Of a stretch of DNA of 64,000 bases, positions 28,500 to 38,571 are shown piece after piece. Position 1 is the stretch's first letter. Each line of letters starts with the position of its first letter. The notes beneath the pieces were generated by a model. It was not told the origin of the DNA. It saw only the letters and a program-made list of their open reading frames with translations, and did no database searches. This DNA is from Albugo candida (taxonomy: Eukaryota; Oomycota; Peronosporomycetes; Albuginales; Albuginaceae), in contig CAJNAR010000155.1 of the NCBI GenBank assembly GCA_905220665.1, forward strand, positions 434,001 through 498,000, given 5' to 3'. Made by a program: the position numbers and the translations under genes.

Positions 28500-29545
28500 C
28501 ACTTTCAATACAACCTCTGGTGTTAGCATCAGATTCTCTTTTTTGTCGATCTTGGTCTCGGCCATTGCATCACGCACATGTCCTAAGACATTTGATCTCG
28601 TAGCTAGAAACTTGCTAACCTGCTTCCTAACAGTACCCGGGCTACCTTCAGCAGGCAGATCGACCATCCCACTCACCAAGCCCTGAATCTTGCAGAGATA
28701 GCGTTAACAGAAAGCGAGTGTGGTGAGTTCGTCCACGTAGAATGGGGTAGCTGGTAGAGGCATGTACAGAGTGGTTTACTGCAGACTCAACCACAGGGAG
28801 CGTAGCGCTCCAGCTCCGAGCGCAATCCTGCATAAGATACCCAGTAACGCGATTAACTTGCTCAGTTTGACCATTGGTCTGCGGATGATCCGCGATGGAC
28901 ATATCTATTCGGGTGCCAAGCCCGTTGAAGATGGACTTCCAAATTGCCCCGTGAAGCGAGGATCTCTATCAGAGAAAATTGCGGTAGGCAGACCGTGTGT
29001 TTGGAACACTCGATCGATAAACAGCGTAAGCTGTATCTGCACCATCGATGGAGTCCGGCCACGCTACTAAATGAGCCATCTTGCTCAAACGATCAACAAA
29101 GACCACGATAGGAGTTGGTTCGAATCTTTCAGTTGGCCAAGCACAAAATCCATACTAATAGACTCCCAACATCCTCTGGGTACTGCTGAACTAGCTAGCG
29201 GTGCAGCCCCTTGCGCTGAGGGGTTAAGACGTTGACACATTTACACGTACGCACATATGTGCTTACCCATTTATAAATTTTGGGCAACCAATAGGGTTGG
29301 CTCACTGTGCTATAGGTCTTCTCACGACCGAGATGACCACTCAACGCAGTATCATGTGCCTCATAGAGGATTCGATACTTCAACTTCTCATCATGAGCGA
29401 TAACGATGCGAGGACTATCCTCCACATCCGTGCAGTAGCACAACAGGTCTTGATCGATAAAATATCGATGTAGCCTTGCACGTAAGCGTGCCGACAATTC
29501 TATGTCTGAGTTCGTGAACTCCTCGCTTCCAAGCGATCGCAGCAA
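28500..29545 (-). pseudogene. Gypsy integrase fragment (zinc-binding and catalytic core)
   Basis: The N-terminal zinc-binding region lies at about 29330-29200. Two histidines are in 'HDTALSGHLG', and the cysteine pair is in 'RTCKC', spaced CxC where the family has CxxC. The catalytic core spans several frames. 'FVDRLSKMAHL' gives the first Asp, 'SDRDPRFTG' the second, and 'DHPQTNGQTEQVNR' (about 28900-28850) carries the Glu. 'VRDAMAE' and 'RGCIES' near 28510 mark the beginning of the integrase C-terminal part, where homology ends. At least three frame changes prevent a continuous protein. Integrase would insert the cDNA copy into the host genome. Confidence 0.9.
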
Positions 29546-29741
29546 TGCTACACACTCTTCATCTTGGCATAATCCTTACGGATTAAATCAGTGATTGAAG
29601 ACGACAGTGTCGTACATGAGAAAGCTCATAATAAGGCCTGCGGGATAACGCATAGGCCAAAAGCTTTTGCTTGCCCGGCTTATACTTCACTTCGAAGTTG
29701 TATTCGGAAAGCCAACGAGCCATTCTCTGAGAGAGATGAGG

Positions 29742-30065
29742 CTATTGAGTCGCAGTGCGTAATGACGCATGATCCGTGTAAATCACGAAAGGCTTGGAGC
29801 CTAGGCGATGAAATTTGAATTTGATTAGAGCATACTTCATTGCAAGTAACTCTTTGTCGTGAACCGGGTGGTTCTTCTCTGCAGCCTTAAGTTGGCGGGA
29901 TTCATACGCGACAACGCGCACATGACCCTCGGTATCTACTTGAAGTATAGCACAATCGATGGCAAAGTCAGATGCATCACAGACGCCACTGAATGGCCGC
30001 TCAGGGTCTGGCAAAGCCAACAGCGGGACCTGACGAAGACTTGATTTAGCTGCTTCAAAAAGCAT
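29742..30065 (-). pseudogene. Gypsy RNase H domain fragment
   Basis: This 107-codon minus-strand frame contains the RNase H signature of Ty3/gypsy polyproteins. 'VCDASDFA' gives the first Asp, 'VHDKELLAMKYAL' the catalytic Glu and 'VIYTDHASLRT' the next Asp. It would degrade the RNA strand during reverse transcription. It lies between RT and integrase as expected. The frame ends soon after 'TDHASLRTATQ', where the tether to integrase should continue, so the frame is lost there. Confidence 0.93.
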
Positions 30066-30234
30066 CGTTCCGTGTGCTAGTCTACCACTATTTCACATCC
30101 TTTTTTAAGGAGATCGGACAACGTCCGAGCCATATCAGCGTAATTTGCGCTGTACTTATGCAAGTAGTTGGCGGGGTCATACCACTTCCACAAATCCTTT
30201 TGGTTCTTAGAAACCGGAAAATCGACTATGGCTT

Positions 30235-31113
30235 TCACCTTAGCGGATCCGTTCTAAGGCCTTGCTTTCCGATGAAGGACCCTGAGAAGGGAATCTCTTC
30301 CGCGTCAAAGATGCACTTCGAGGCGTTGGCATACAACTTGTTCGCGCGTATGTACCCTAGCACAGCTCGTAAACGGTCAACGTGATTTTCAACATCAGAC
30401 TGACCGTTCATGGCACGACATTGCACAAAGATGACATCAAAGTATGCTTGTGCGAAGCCTCGATGAGGTCTGAACAATTGCGTAACCAGACGATTGAATG
30501 TAGCCGGAGCATTGGATAACTCTTGGGGCATGACAAGCCACTCCCATAGCATACATCACGGAGTACTAACTGCAGTGAGTGGTATGTAACCACCTCACAT
30601 GAGCAATTTGTAATAACCATCGGCCAAGTCACGCGCACTGAGCACGGTATGCCCTACATAGCGTTCTGAAGCACATCCTTCTTAAGAATTGATGTCTGAG
30701 TCGAAATGGTGGCTGCATCTAGCTTATCATAAGCGTGGACAGTGCACCGCTTTTCCATTGGGCTTTCTGACACAAAATGTTAGCGTGGAATGAGTGGATT
30801 TACTCTCATGCACCATGTCAGCCGCATGCTTTGCACGAAATAACTCGTCAATGACGTCAAACTATTCCTTGACTAAAGTTCACTGCCGTGTAACGCAGCA
30901 TCAAGTTCCCGGAACCAAGTCAATTTCATGACAAACACCTCTACCATGAGGTAAGACGGACGGAGGATTCTGACATACCACGTCCTGAAATTGCTTAACC
31001 AAAGGATAATACGGATTCATAGGATCTTCCAGGATCGCTGTTCCACTATGGGCACCAAGTGGTAATTTCGTGTCCTCAAGATCGGATTCGTCCGTTAAAA
31101 AGGATGAGTTCAA
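30235..31113 (-). pseudogene. Gypsy reverse transcriptase fragment with altered YxDD box
   Basis: The RT N-terminal segment is at 31113-30901, with 'FQDVVC', 'PPSVLP' and 'HEIDLVPGT'. The middle is badly decayed. A clear frame at 30552-30235 carries the 'MPQELSNAPATFNRL' region (motif B) and then the active site as 'YFDVIF' (codons 30444-30433) where the family has 'YFDDIF'. Loss of the second Asp would by itself remove polymerase activity. Downstream 'LYANASKCIF' and 'FIGKQGLR' are typical thumb/connection wording. Frameshifts separate the pieces. Confidence 0.93.
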
Positions 31114-31214
31114 CTCAACATCGGGTCGAATGATTACTACTTCGGATAAGTCACCAGCCTTTAAGGCATGTCAGAAATCTTGATGCGACATGTCATCTAG
31201 CCTAAATAGCGCGT

Positions 31215-31790
31215 TCAACGATGGGAGAGCCAAGGGCCGGACTGACCATCAATTGATCCAGTCACTTCATTCACAACCGTGTACAGCTGTTCGCTGGTAT
31301 CACTCTGGGACATTACAAACGCTTTGCGTCTCGCACCCTCCCTATGGAGCCGCTGGCGTCTCTCTTTGGAGACCATATACCTCATAGAGGTTGCAACATC
31401 CGTGTAACCAAGGTCAGTTTGTTCTTCAACCTTTCTTTGCTCTATACGAGAGCAGATGTCCAGACCACCATCCGATGAAGAGTCAGGAAATTCGAACTCA
31501 TCATCCAGTGAACGCTCACCTGTCACACCACGTGCATCAACCGAGCGTAACCCTGGATGATGTCTTTGCTTCTTGCCAACAATGTTATTACCGACATTCA
31601 GTGTGGTGCCATCTCGGACGACCTCACTCTGTGGATTTTTACGTGCCACTCCACGCAAATGTCTCGGAACTAGGTCCCCAATTCTATCAGCATTCAGTGA
31701 CTCATTATCACAATTATTTTCACTCAACGAAATACGTGCCGCATCACTAGCAGTTAACAAGCTTCCCTCGATACTTAATCTCACCAATAT
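31215..31790 (-). pseudogene. Gypsy protease-RT linker region
   Basis: A 190-codon open minus-strand frame lies between the protease and RT blocks. It has no catalytic motif. It is rich in Asp, Glu, Ser and Arg, with stretches such as 'DEFEFPDSSSDGG' and 'RRQRLHREGARRKAF', which fits the poorly conserved spacer of gypsy polyproteins. Its openness probably reflects slow loss rather than a separate gene. The several plus-strand open frames over the same bases are shadows. Confidence 0.65.
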
Positions 31791-31829
31791 TGGAGTTAAT
31801 TAAATCAGACATTCCAATGTCCAGCACAC

Positions 31830-32300
31830 AGACATCCTCTGTCAGTGGATCGCGCCAATGGCGTTTCTGTTGCCTTGCAAAGGTGGGTTCATAAATCTCC
31901 AAATCTTCGCTAGGAACATTGCGCGTTGCGCTTAAGGTCTTAGACCTTCAATCAACCCATGGCTCATGGCGCTCAAGCCATGCCATACCTAGAATGAATT
32001 AACACTCGAATACAGATCCCGGACAAGACAGCGCTCAATGGTGTTGGAGCCTAAGAACTTTTCTAAGTTCAACGGAACTTTTAGGCACGGTGTTTCGAGT
32101 TTCAGTCGCTAAGCGAACAGAGATCGAATCCCCCCAATGCGCTTTATGCGCCTCAGCGTACTGCTGACTCCCTTACAGGGAACGACGTCGAGCGTTATTG
32201 CATGATGCTCCGGAGTCGATCAAAAGCGACCATGGCTTACCAAAGCCTTTCACAGTCGCGTCTGCGACTAATAAGCCTGGCTTGCATCCACGCTCCATGC
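31830..32300 (-). pseudogene. Gypsy aspartic protease fragment
   Basis: On the minus strand 'KGFGKPWSLLIDSGAS' is readable. The retropepsin active site 'DSGAS' is encoded at 32217-32203. A stop interrupts the frame soon after, where 'RRRSL' is followed by TAA. Further on, fragments of the protease body can be read across frames. Retropepsin would cleave the Gag-Pol polyprotein. Its position between Gag and RT matches the Ty3/gypsy layout. Confidence 0.85.
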
Positions 32301-32550
32301 TAGCAGGCACAGAGCTCTTTGGGGATAAGCCCTGCTCACCTCTACCTCCTGGAGGCCCACATAACCTGGTTTTTTTTCCCAGTAGAGCGCCCCGGGCTTA
32401 CTGGGAATTGACGTTTCCCCGCGACGTACCAGGTTTCTGGTTAGTAGCGGGTACTCGACACATATGGGCCTAGCGCTATTTGCGCAACAGGTACCTGCGA
32501 AGCAGGTGGCTGGTGCTTCCGCACGAATAGTATCAGCCGACGTCGCGGTA

Positions 32551-33580
32551 TTACTCAGCACCTTGAAGCTCGGCTTCTCCTTCAACTTCAGCTTTGCTAA
32601 GGTCCATAGGTTCAGGCCTACAAAAAGCCGATGTACTCATAGAGATTACTCTTGCGGAGCTTAGGTTATACCCATTCCAACCAAGTCTAGCCGACTTGAA
32701 GTTGTGCACAGCATTCTGAGCTATATCAACCGCTTCATCAAAGTTAGAAGGGTGAACTCGGAAGACTTTGGTTTTGGCAACGCCAGTGTGAAGTCCTTCC
32801 AAAAACACGGTCACATGGACCACCTCAGGAAGAGAGTCACTCTGCAAGATAGCTATGACTGTTATCAACTCTTGGACATTGTTGGACAATTCGTTCTTAC
32901 CCTGACGGGTAGATAAGAAGCGTGATCGCACGCGATATGCCTGGTTAGGCGGCGCGAAGACGCGCGTAAGCTGCAACTTTAGCGAATCCCATAATGGGAA
33001 CGCCATGTCCACTGACGTACCGCAGGTCAGTGCCCATACGCTAGCTCTATCATCGAGCTTGTTGACTGCCAGCGAGACACGCTGACTCTCAACTGAGATG
33101 ATGCCAGACTTCATGGCCATTCTCCCTCACGGATCCATAGGGCTAGGTTTGCCCCCTCTTTACCGGTGTAGTGTCGTACGTCCAACTTAACTGGACGAGG
33201 CTTAGACTCTTCGTCTGGTACAAACACAAAACCTGTTGGCATAGTCGACGCCATATAGTCTTGGACCTGCTCTTATATGGACGTTTCATACCGCATGAAG
33301 CCCTCAAGACGTGCGTTTATCGCGTCTGGGCCTTGCGAAACAAGGAGCTCTACAAATTTGGGGCCCACAGAGATGTTCTACTTATCAAGAGCAACCATTT
33401 GGGATTCAGGGAGAGAAGTGGGATGTTCTATCCTCACAAAGGGAGGATAAGTCATAACAAACTCAGGTGTAGATTGACTAAAAGTGCTACCAGGTGTAGT
33501 GGATTTACTATAGCTCTTTGCAAGAGGAAGGCTATCCGCTCGACGAGCAATTTAGTTCTTAAGAAAACTCGACTCAGCGA
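32551..33580 (-). pseudogene. Gypsy Gag fragment
   Basis: The best block is the 189-codon frame at 33120-32551. It contains 'LKLQLTRVFAPP', 'YRVRSRFLSTRQGKNEL' and 'FLEGLHTGVAKTKVFR', the retrotransposon Gag wording of gypsy elements. The frame starting at Met is not the true start. Upstream, in another frame, the minus strand reads 'KPRPVKLDVRHYTGKEG' and 'NLALWIRE' (about 33205-33130). Earlier still it reads 'PEFVMTYPPFV' and 'ALDK' followed by a TAG stop. Two stops and a frameshift break the N-terminal half. Gag would form the particle shell. Confidence 0.88.
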
Positions 33581-33600
33581 GTCAGCAAGATTAAAGGCCT

Positions 33601-33774
33601 AATGTCCTTGTACAAGGAACCCAAAGCTTCAGGAAATCGGCAACACAAAGTGCACAATATCCGACACAACTTGACAAGACACGTGTCTCTAATCGATCGA
33701 AAGGGGAACTGTTCTTTATTTATTTTAATCTAAAAGAGTACCTTACGCTAAACGTACCAAACCTAGGGACTTTG
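33601..33774 (-). other. Gypsy leader or LTR remnant (no gene)
   Basis: This 170-base stretch lies between the upstream end of Gag and the SINE. It would correspond to the leader or 5' LTR of the gypsy copy. I see no clear LTR boundary, tRNA primer site or second LTR to compare with, so the label rests on position only. Confidence 0.35.
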
Positions 33775-34010
33775 TCAAGGATTTCATTACAATGTTTATC
33801 TGATTCTTTAACTACCTTCCTTATCCTACCATGAGCCCCTGAGGGTGTGAATATCACTCAAGAATGACTCCAAACCTAGGGAGGCAGATATTTTCCAAGC
33901 TTATTGCTTGGGTGGGCTCAAACCGGTGCCCACACTAATGGGAATCGAACCAACGACCTCTGGCAGGGGTCCGTGCGCTCAAGTTCTTAACCGACTGAGC
34001 TGGGTACGGT
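33775..34010 (-). mobile_element. tRNA-derived SINE, copy A
   Basis: Read on the minus strand it starts with a tRNA-like head. An A box 'cagctcagtcgg' is at 34002-33991 and a perfect B box 'ggttcgattcc' at 33951-33941. A non-tRNA body follows, ending near 'aatgaaatccttga' at 33775. Two more copies share the body: 54525-54690 and 57436-57664. Shared body sequence makes this a SINE rather than a lone tRNA pseudogene. Length is about 236 bp. tRNA-derived SINEs are known in oomycetes. The head end abuts a LINE fragment exactly. Confidence 0.82.
33997..34010. repeat. Left copy of a probable LINE target-site duplication
   Basis: 'gagctgggtacggt', part of the SINE's tRNA-like head, lies directly before the truncated LINE start at 34012. 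A near copy, 'gagctgggtaccgt', follows the LINE 3' end at 34504-34517 (13 of 14 identical). Confidence 0.8.
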
Positions 34011-34011
34011 A

Positions 34012-34502
34012 ACACCACGTTTAGTGCGCACGTTCGGTACTTTCTAAGACAGTGTTACGACCACGAGGAACGCATTCGGCTTGCAAAGGTGCTGGATCAA
34101 CTCGCAACGCAAGGATCATTTGGTGGATTTTTCAGAAGCCGAAGATCATTACTGCGGGTACGGCACAGACAAGTCAAAATGCAAGTGCAACTCAGATCCT
34201 AGTCCTAGTTGGCTGGTTCTGCTCACTGTAGTGTGTCGCACACCAATTTACAAACCACGGTACTTTTGGACCATTTTTACAGCTTTACAACTTTCTCAAC
34301 TTTACAGCATTTACAAGCTGGACACAGTCTCGTATTAAGGGTGCTGAGGCTACTAAGATACGAGATTATCGACGAGAAGACATATTATCATCTCTCACAG
34401 GTGTTTCACGAAACGTTTTCATATGTATATATGTTATTCAAGATAGCCTAGGCAACTAGAGAAGTCAGTTCGTCTAATTCTAGTAATATAGACACCTTCA
34501 AC
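34012..34502 (+). mobile_element. 5'-truncated LINE, copy A (3' end only)
   Basis: It matches the 3' end of the large LINE from about 41085 to 41653 at high identity. Both carry 'accacgtttagtg', 'ggatcatttggtgga' and the terminal 'agacaccttcaac'. It includes the last codons of ORF2 and the 3' untranslated region. It has only one copy of the 27-28 bp 'cacggtacttttggacc' unit that is fourfold in the large LINE. There is no poly(A) tail. It ends at 34502 and is followed by the duplicated target sequence. Confidence 0.93.
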
Positions 34503-34503
34503 A

Positions 34504-34517
34504 GAGCTGGGTACCGT
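34504..34517. repeat. Right copy of the probable target-site duplication
   Basis: 'gagctgggtaccgt' repeats the tRNA-head sequence found at 33997-34010 with one mismatch, one base after the LINE 3' end. It also directly precedes the large LINE, so that element too starts beside tRNA-head sequence. Confidence 0.75.
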
Positions 34518-34610
34518 CACTTCTCAATTTGCCGGCTACAAAGTAACCAGCCAATTTAGTAAAAACAACTCGAAAAAACAACTTTTTTTAACTCCTTCCT
34601 CTCGAGAACA

Positions 34611-36261
34611 ATGGTTCAAGTTGACATTTCGACACAACCAAGGGTGCTAGCGTCCACTTGTAGTGACGTGGCAACCCTCATGAGTCACCCTGTTTTGGGT
34701 GATTGCATGATTGTTGATGAGTCATCACCCCTATGTGATGACGTGGAAAGTACCCCCACCCCCAGTGTGACGGTACAGGGCAATACCGGTACTACCGGTG
34801 GAGGATGTGGTATCGGTTGTACATGTGGGACTGCCGTTGCCTCGTAACAGGGTGACCCAAAGGAAACTGCAACTGCAAGTGTGGACGACACTAAAAGTCC
34901 CACACTTGCTGACCAGATCAAGTCACAGGAGTCCTTGCGTAAGGACCAGGCTAGAGCTCGGCGAAAATTTCGCGTGGAGCTCGCAAAGCCGAAAGCCTCG
35001 GATATCGAGGCTATATTGCAGCTATATACTGATGGGGAGCACCCGGATTGGTCAGTGTTGTCTGCGAAACTGGAAGCAGCAATCCCTTTTCAAATCGGGA
35101 ACGCAACCTTCCCAATGGTCGTGGAGACGGGCCAGTCCTTGACCCGTACTCCAAATGGGAAAATTTTATCCTCCCTGATGCGAGACCACGGCAATCCGGT
35201 CTTTGAAAGTTTACTGGAGAGCCGTTCCATCGCTCAGGTATCCAAAATGCCTGGGGAAACATCAGGGTGATGGTCACCACGGCGGATGCCTGCCAACAGT
35301 TAGAGTGTCAGCCGGTGACTATCCTTGGGGAAAAGTATTTTTTTCGGTAGTTTGATACTCTTGAAACAAAGTACTACCTCGATGTTTTCGGTGTGGGCGT
35401 GGAGGAAGAACGGACCAACATTCTCCGCGCTCTTCACCAACTCGGATGTCAAGTGGTGTATGACACCTTTCGCGAGACGATTCCCAGTAAGGAAGTGGTG
35501 ATGTCGACTTGGCGAGTTTACTTTGGTTGTTCGACGTGTCCCCAACAACTGGTTAGAGCTGGTGAAGTGGTTGAAAAAATCGCTTACGACAAGCAGCTTT
35601 ACTCAGTAAGGGGAAAAATGCTCCTATTACAATGGAACGACCACGTTGTGGTCAACGTGGTCCTTACTGCTTGGATTTGGGTGCTGCATTAGCCTCGGGA
35701 ACACGGCAACAACCAACCGAAAACAAAAAGAACAACAACAACAAAAAACCAAACCCAACTCACACTCAACCTCAGAATCAACACAGAGCAAAACCGCAAG
35801 AAGCAAAACAAATACAAAAAACCACGCCAAAGACAGTCGCGGTGGTCCCACAAACGGTGGAGAAGCCGGTTCCCAGTCAGGATTTGGAGGCGAAGCGACC
35901 GGAGCGAAAAAATTACGCCCAAATTTCGTTGGAGCTCAATACTCCTCCCTCTATCACACCACCAGGGTCACCAGACTTATCACAATCCACTCCCCCCTTC
36001 CTACATTTGGAAAGTCAATTATCATCCCATCCACGGGTGGAGAAGGATGGTGACACATACATGCAGTTGGCATGGACGCGAGGAAAGCGTAATCGGACTG
36101 AGCCGTTCGACCAAATGGTTTCCAATGCACCACCTCGTGCGCTCCCAACGTTGGCGACAAGCAATTACTTTGCTGTGATCGCAACCATGGAAGTAAAGTC
36201 GAAGAAGTCCAAGCGGTTGCCAATCCGGCGCATGGCAATCGCATTCAAATTAATCCCGTGA
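34611..36261 (+). pseudogene. LINE ORF1 (nucleic-acid-binding protein), broken
   Basis: Starts at an ATG in 'gagaacaatgg'. The first 78 codons end at a TAA (34845-34847). The same frame reopens at once and runs to 35270 with a basic stretch 'RKDQARARRKFRVELAKPK'. A frame change follows, continuing from about 35240 through 'VTTADACQQLECQPVTILG' and 'VVYDTFRETIPS'. A remnant of a CCHC zinc knuckle may survive as 'RCGQRGPYCL' near 35640. The frame at 35632-36261 then gives a Lys-, Asn- and Gln-rich, low-complexity C-terminal part. ORF1 proteins of LINEs bind the element RNA. Family assignment is by position and zinc-knuckle remnant. Confidence 0.65.
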
Positions 36262-37101
36262 AAGCACGGATGCCAAAAGAGATAGCCACTTCGAAAGAGG
36301 CGGCACACTTTTATAAGAAGCGTCATACAACGGTGGAAAAGGCAGAACGACCAACTCAAATTGGTGAAATCGGAGAGCTCATGGCAATGGATTCCAAAAA
36401 TGCATTCCATCAACTTCGACCGGACAAGCTGGTTCATCCTGCATCCCACATGTGCGTCGGCTGGTACAATTTTGTACTAACCCGGACCAAATCATCCGGG
36501 CAGCATTAGATCATCCCACCACCATGCATGGGGTGCTTATTTCATGCATGGAGTCGAATGATTCCGCTTTGGACGAAGTAGCACATCTACTTCTCATCAA
36601 TCGCGTTTTTGCAGCGCACAATCTCGGCGAAGATGTCACGATTACGAGGCGATGGAATCGCCACGTTGGTGGAAACGTTCCCTCAAAGAAAGCTGTATTG
36701 TTCGATAAAGTGATGCCTTGGTGGAAGTCAGTGCCGGACACTGTTCACGGGTTTGACTCGGGCGACCAAAGCTCTCGCATTATTGAAGCTGTTATTTATG
36801 TCTACTGCCCCGACATTTTACACAAACGATCACTGGATCCACTATCTCACCGATAGACCAGTGATCTGAATTCCGGGTCACCATTGTCGTTCACTTCCGA
36901 TCAATGTGCTAATATTGCTGTTACGTTCCGACGTCGGCATAAAATATTGGTCGCAATGGTTTGGTGGTAAATGGCGAGGACTTCTTTGTGGTGATATTAG
37001 CGAACTCTCAGTGAATCTCAGCTTTTCTCCAGAAAATAAAGCAACACTCCACCTCCCAAAAGCAGATGGTGAAACGCGGTTGATTTCTGTTCCACTTCAG
37101 C
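36262..37101 (+). pseudogene. LINE ORF1-ORF2 interval, decayed coding
   Basis: This interval lies between the recognisable ORF1 tail and the ORF2 start. Plus-strand open pieces at 36258-36509, 36452-36856 and 36906-37112 overlap in different frames. They look like one coding region broken by indels, probably the C-terminal end of ORF1. I recognise no domain. The minus-strand frames here are shadows. Confidence 0.45.
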
Positions 37102-38450
37102 TTGAATGCTAAGGGCACCTCGAATATTTCAACGTGGAACAATATCTTAGCACTCACGGTGAATGTCAATGGAATTCATAATAATGGTCATCTTTTTATC
37201 GACCACGTCCTATCACAACACTCCATTTGTTGTGTTCAAGAAACCAAGTTTCACGATCACAGCCAACTGGACTCATTTCAGTTTTTATTATCCTCAAAAA
37301 TGCAACACAAAATGTTTGTCAATGGTCACAACAGTGCTTTTCTCCATCCGACTCAAAACCGCAGTGGCGGCGTCATGACAATCCTTCGTTCGGACTTTCC
37401 CGGTTATGAAACAGCTGAAGAACTCACCGAACGAAACATTCGAAAACGTTATTTGGTTTTGCGTCTTCTCATTCACGATGCACCGGTGTATATTCACAAT
37501 GTATATGCACCGGTCAAGGCCGAGAAACTTGTGGTTGTTTATGAGTTATTGCTCTCCAACACTTTCGAATCGACCGCAACACATATCGTATTTGGTGATT
37601 TCAACACACCACTTGATCCAGCTATCGATGCTTCGAGTGGAACAATTCGACACGAACCAAGTCGATTAGCGTGTTTGGAATGGCTTTAACAGTTGGGTGT
37701 GGTAGACGCTTGGCGAATCCAACATCCGGCTGAAAAAGTATTTACAGGACCATTACCGCGCAAGAATCGACTAGATTACATCTGCATGTCGGAAGAGCTA
37801 TTCAATATGGTATACAAAACCTCTGAGTATTTTCGTCCACGACATGCGGGAGATCATCTGCCCAAAAAGTAACTTTTGCAAATCTAACTCAATCTCCGGG
37901 TCGAGGATATTGGAAAAGTTCATTACGACTATTTGAATATCCTAAAGTTGTCGACGCAATCAAATTGGAAGCGATTTTGGTGCTCGAACAGTTACGGACA
38001 ACTTCGAATCCCGGCAAAATGTGGGAAAGTTGGAAGACGAAAATCAAGAAACAGCTTCAAAGCATTGAAAAAAGGTTGCAAAAGATAGCCGACGTGATGT
38101 TGAGTCTAGCCAGCGTGTTTTGGAAGTCGCAGCAGCTCGATATCGCGTTCAAGACACCAATGAGTCACGGTATTTTTACGAATCGAGTCTCCAACAATTA
38201 AGAATTTCAGTCGAAAACAATGCGAAATACAACCAAGATGAAAGCTTCGACCATCACGTGAAGCATATGGAGCACTCTTCCAAGCATTTTTTTCGCCCTC
38301 CGGATAGTTCTTGTCGTCGCGTGCCGATCAAAAATGTCATCACAAAATGTGCTACCGTGACATCGAACCAGAGGGAGATTATTGACGAATACAGAGATCA
38401 TTGGGGTGGTGTCATGGGCTCTGTTTATAGCTCAGAGACAGACTGAAATG
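37102..38450 (+). pseudogene. LINE ORF2, endonuclease domain and linker
   Basis: The first 195 codons form an APE-like endonuclease. 'LTVNVNGI' is the start motif, 'CCVQETK' carries the catalytic Glu, and 'HNVYAPV' and 'VFGDFNTPLD' the Asp/Asn motif. A TAA at 37687-37689 interrupts it. The same frame continues with 'LGVVDAWRIQHP', 'RLDYICMS' and 'RPRHAGDHLP', which holds the final Asp-His pair. A one-base shift in the run of A at about 37865 breaks it again. Further coding ('ANLTQSPGRGYWKSS') continues in the next frame to the linker before RT. The enzyme would nick target DNA for target-primed reverse transcription. Confidence 0.87.
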
Positions 38451-38571
38451 TTCCAAGTGACAGAAAGCAAAAAAAATCACTCGATTCGATTCAAGTTTCC
38501 CTTGCCTCAACAGAGCAAGACCGTCTCTCCACTCGGTTAAGTACGAACGAGATGGCGAAGCGATCAAGCAC

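Larger units (their letters stand above)
28500..33600 (-). mobile_element. Ty3/gypsy LTR retrotransposon remnant (gag-PR-RT-RNH-IN)
   Basis: Read on the minus strand, the parts come in canonical Ty3/gypsy order. Gag is at about 33580-32551, aspartic protease at 32300-31830, RT at 31113-30235, RNase H at 30065-29742 and integrase at 29545-28500. All are broken by frameshifts and stops, and the RT catalytic motif is altered. The 3' end stops inside integrase where the satellite relic starts. No complete LTR is visible on either side. The motif wording is typical of oomycete gypsy elements (family knowledge, from memory). The element is dead. Confidence 0.92.

Noticed and set aside
31391..33602. 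Plus-strand open frames of up to 143 codons (31391-31750, 33171-33602 and others)
   Set aside because: They lie opposite recognisable gypsy coding sequence on the minus strand and have no features of their own.
33941..34010. Functional tRNA gene on the minus strand
   Set aside because: A and B boxes are good, but the acceptor and anticodon stems do not pair convincingly and the sequence continues into a body shared with two other copies. It is a SINE head.
35632..36261. Separate gene for an Asn/Lys/Gln-rich protein
   Set aside because: It lies in place of the LINE ORF1 C-terminal part and follows a zinc-knuckle remnant; low complexity explains the openness.
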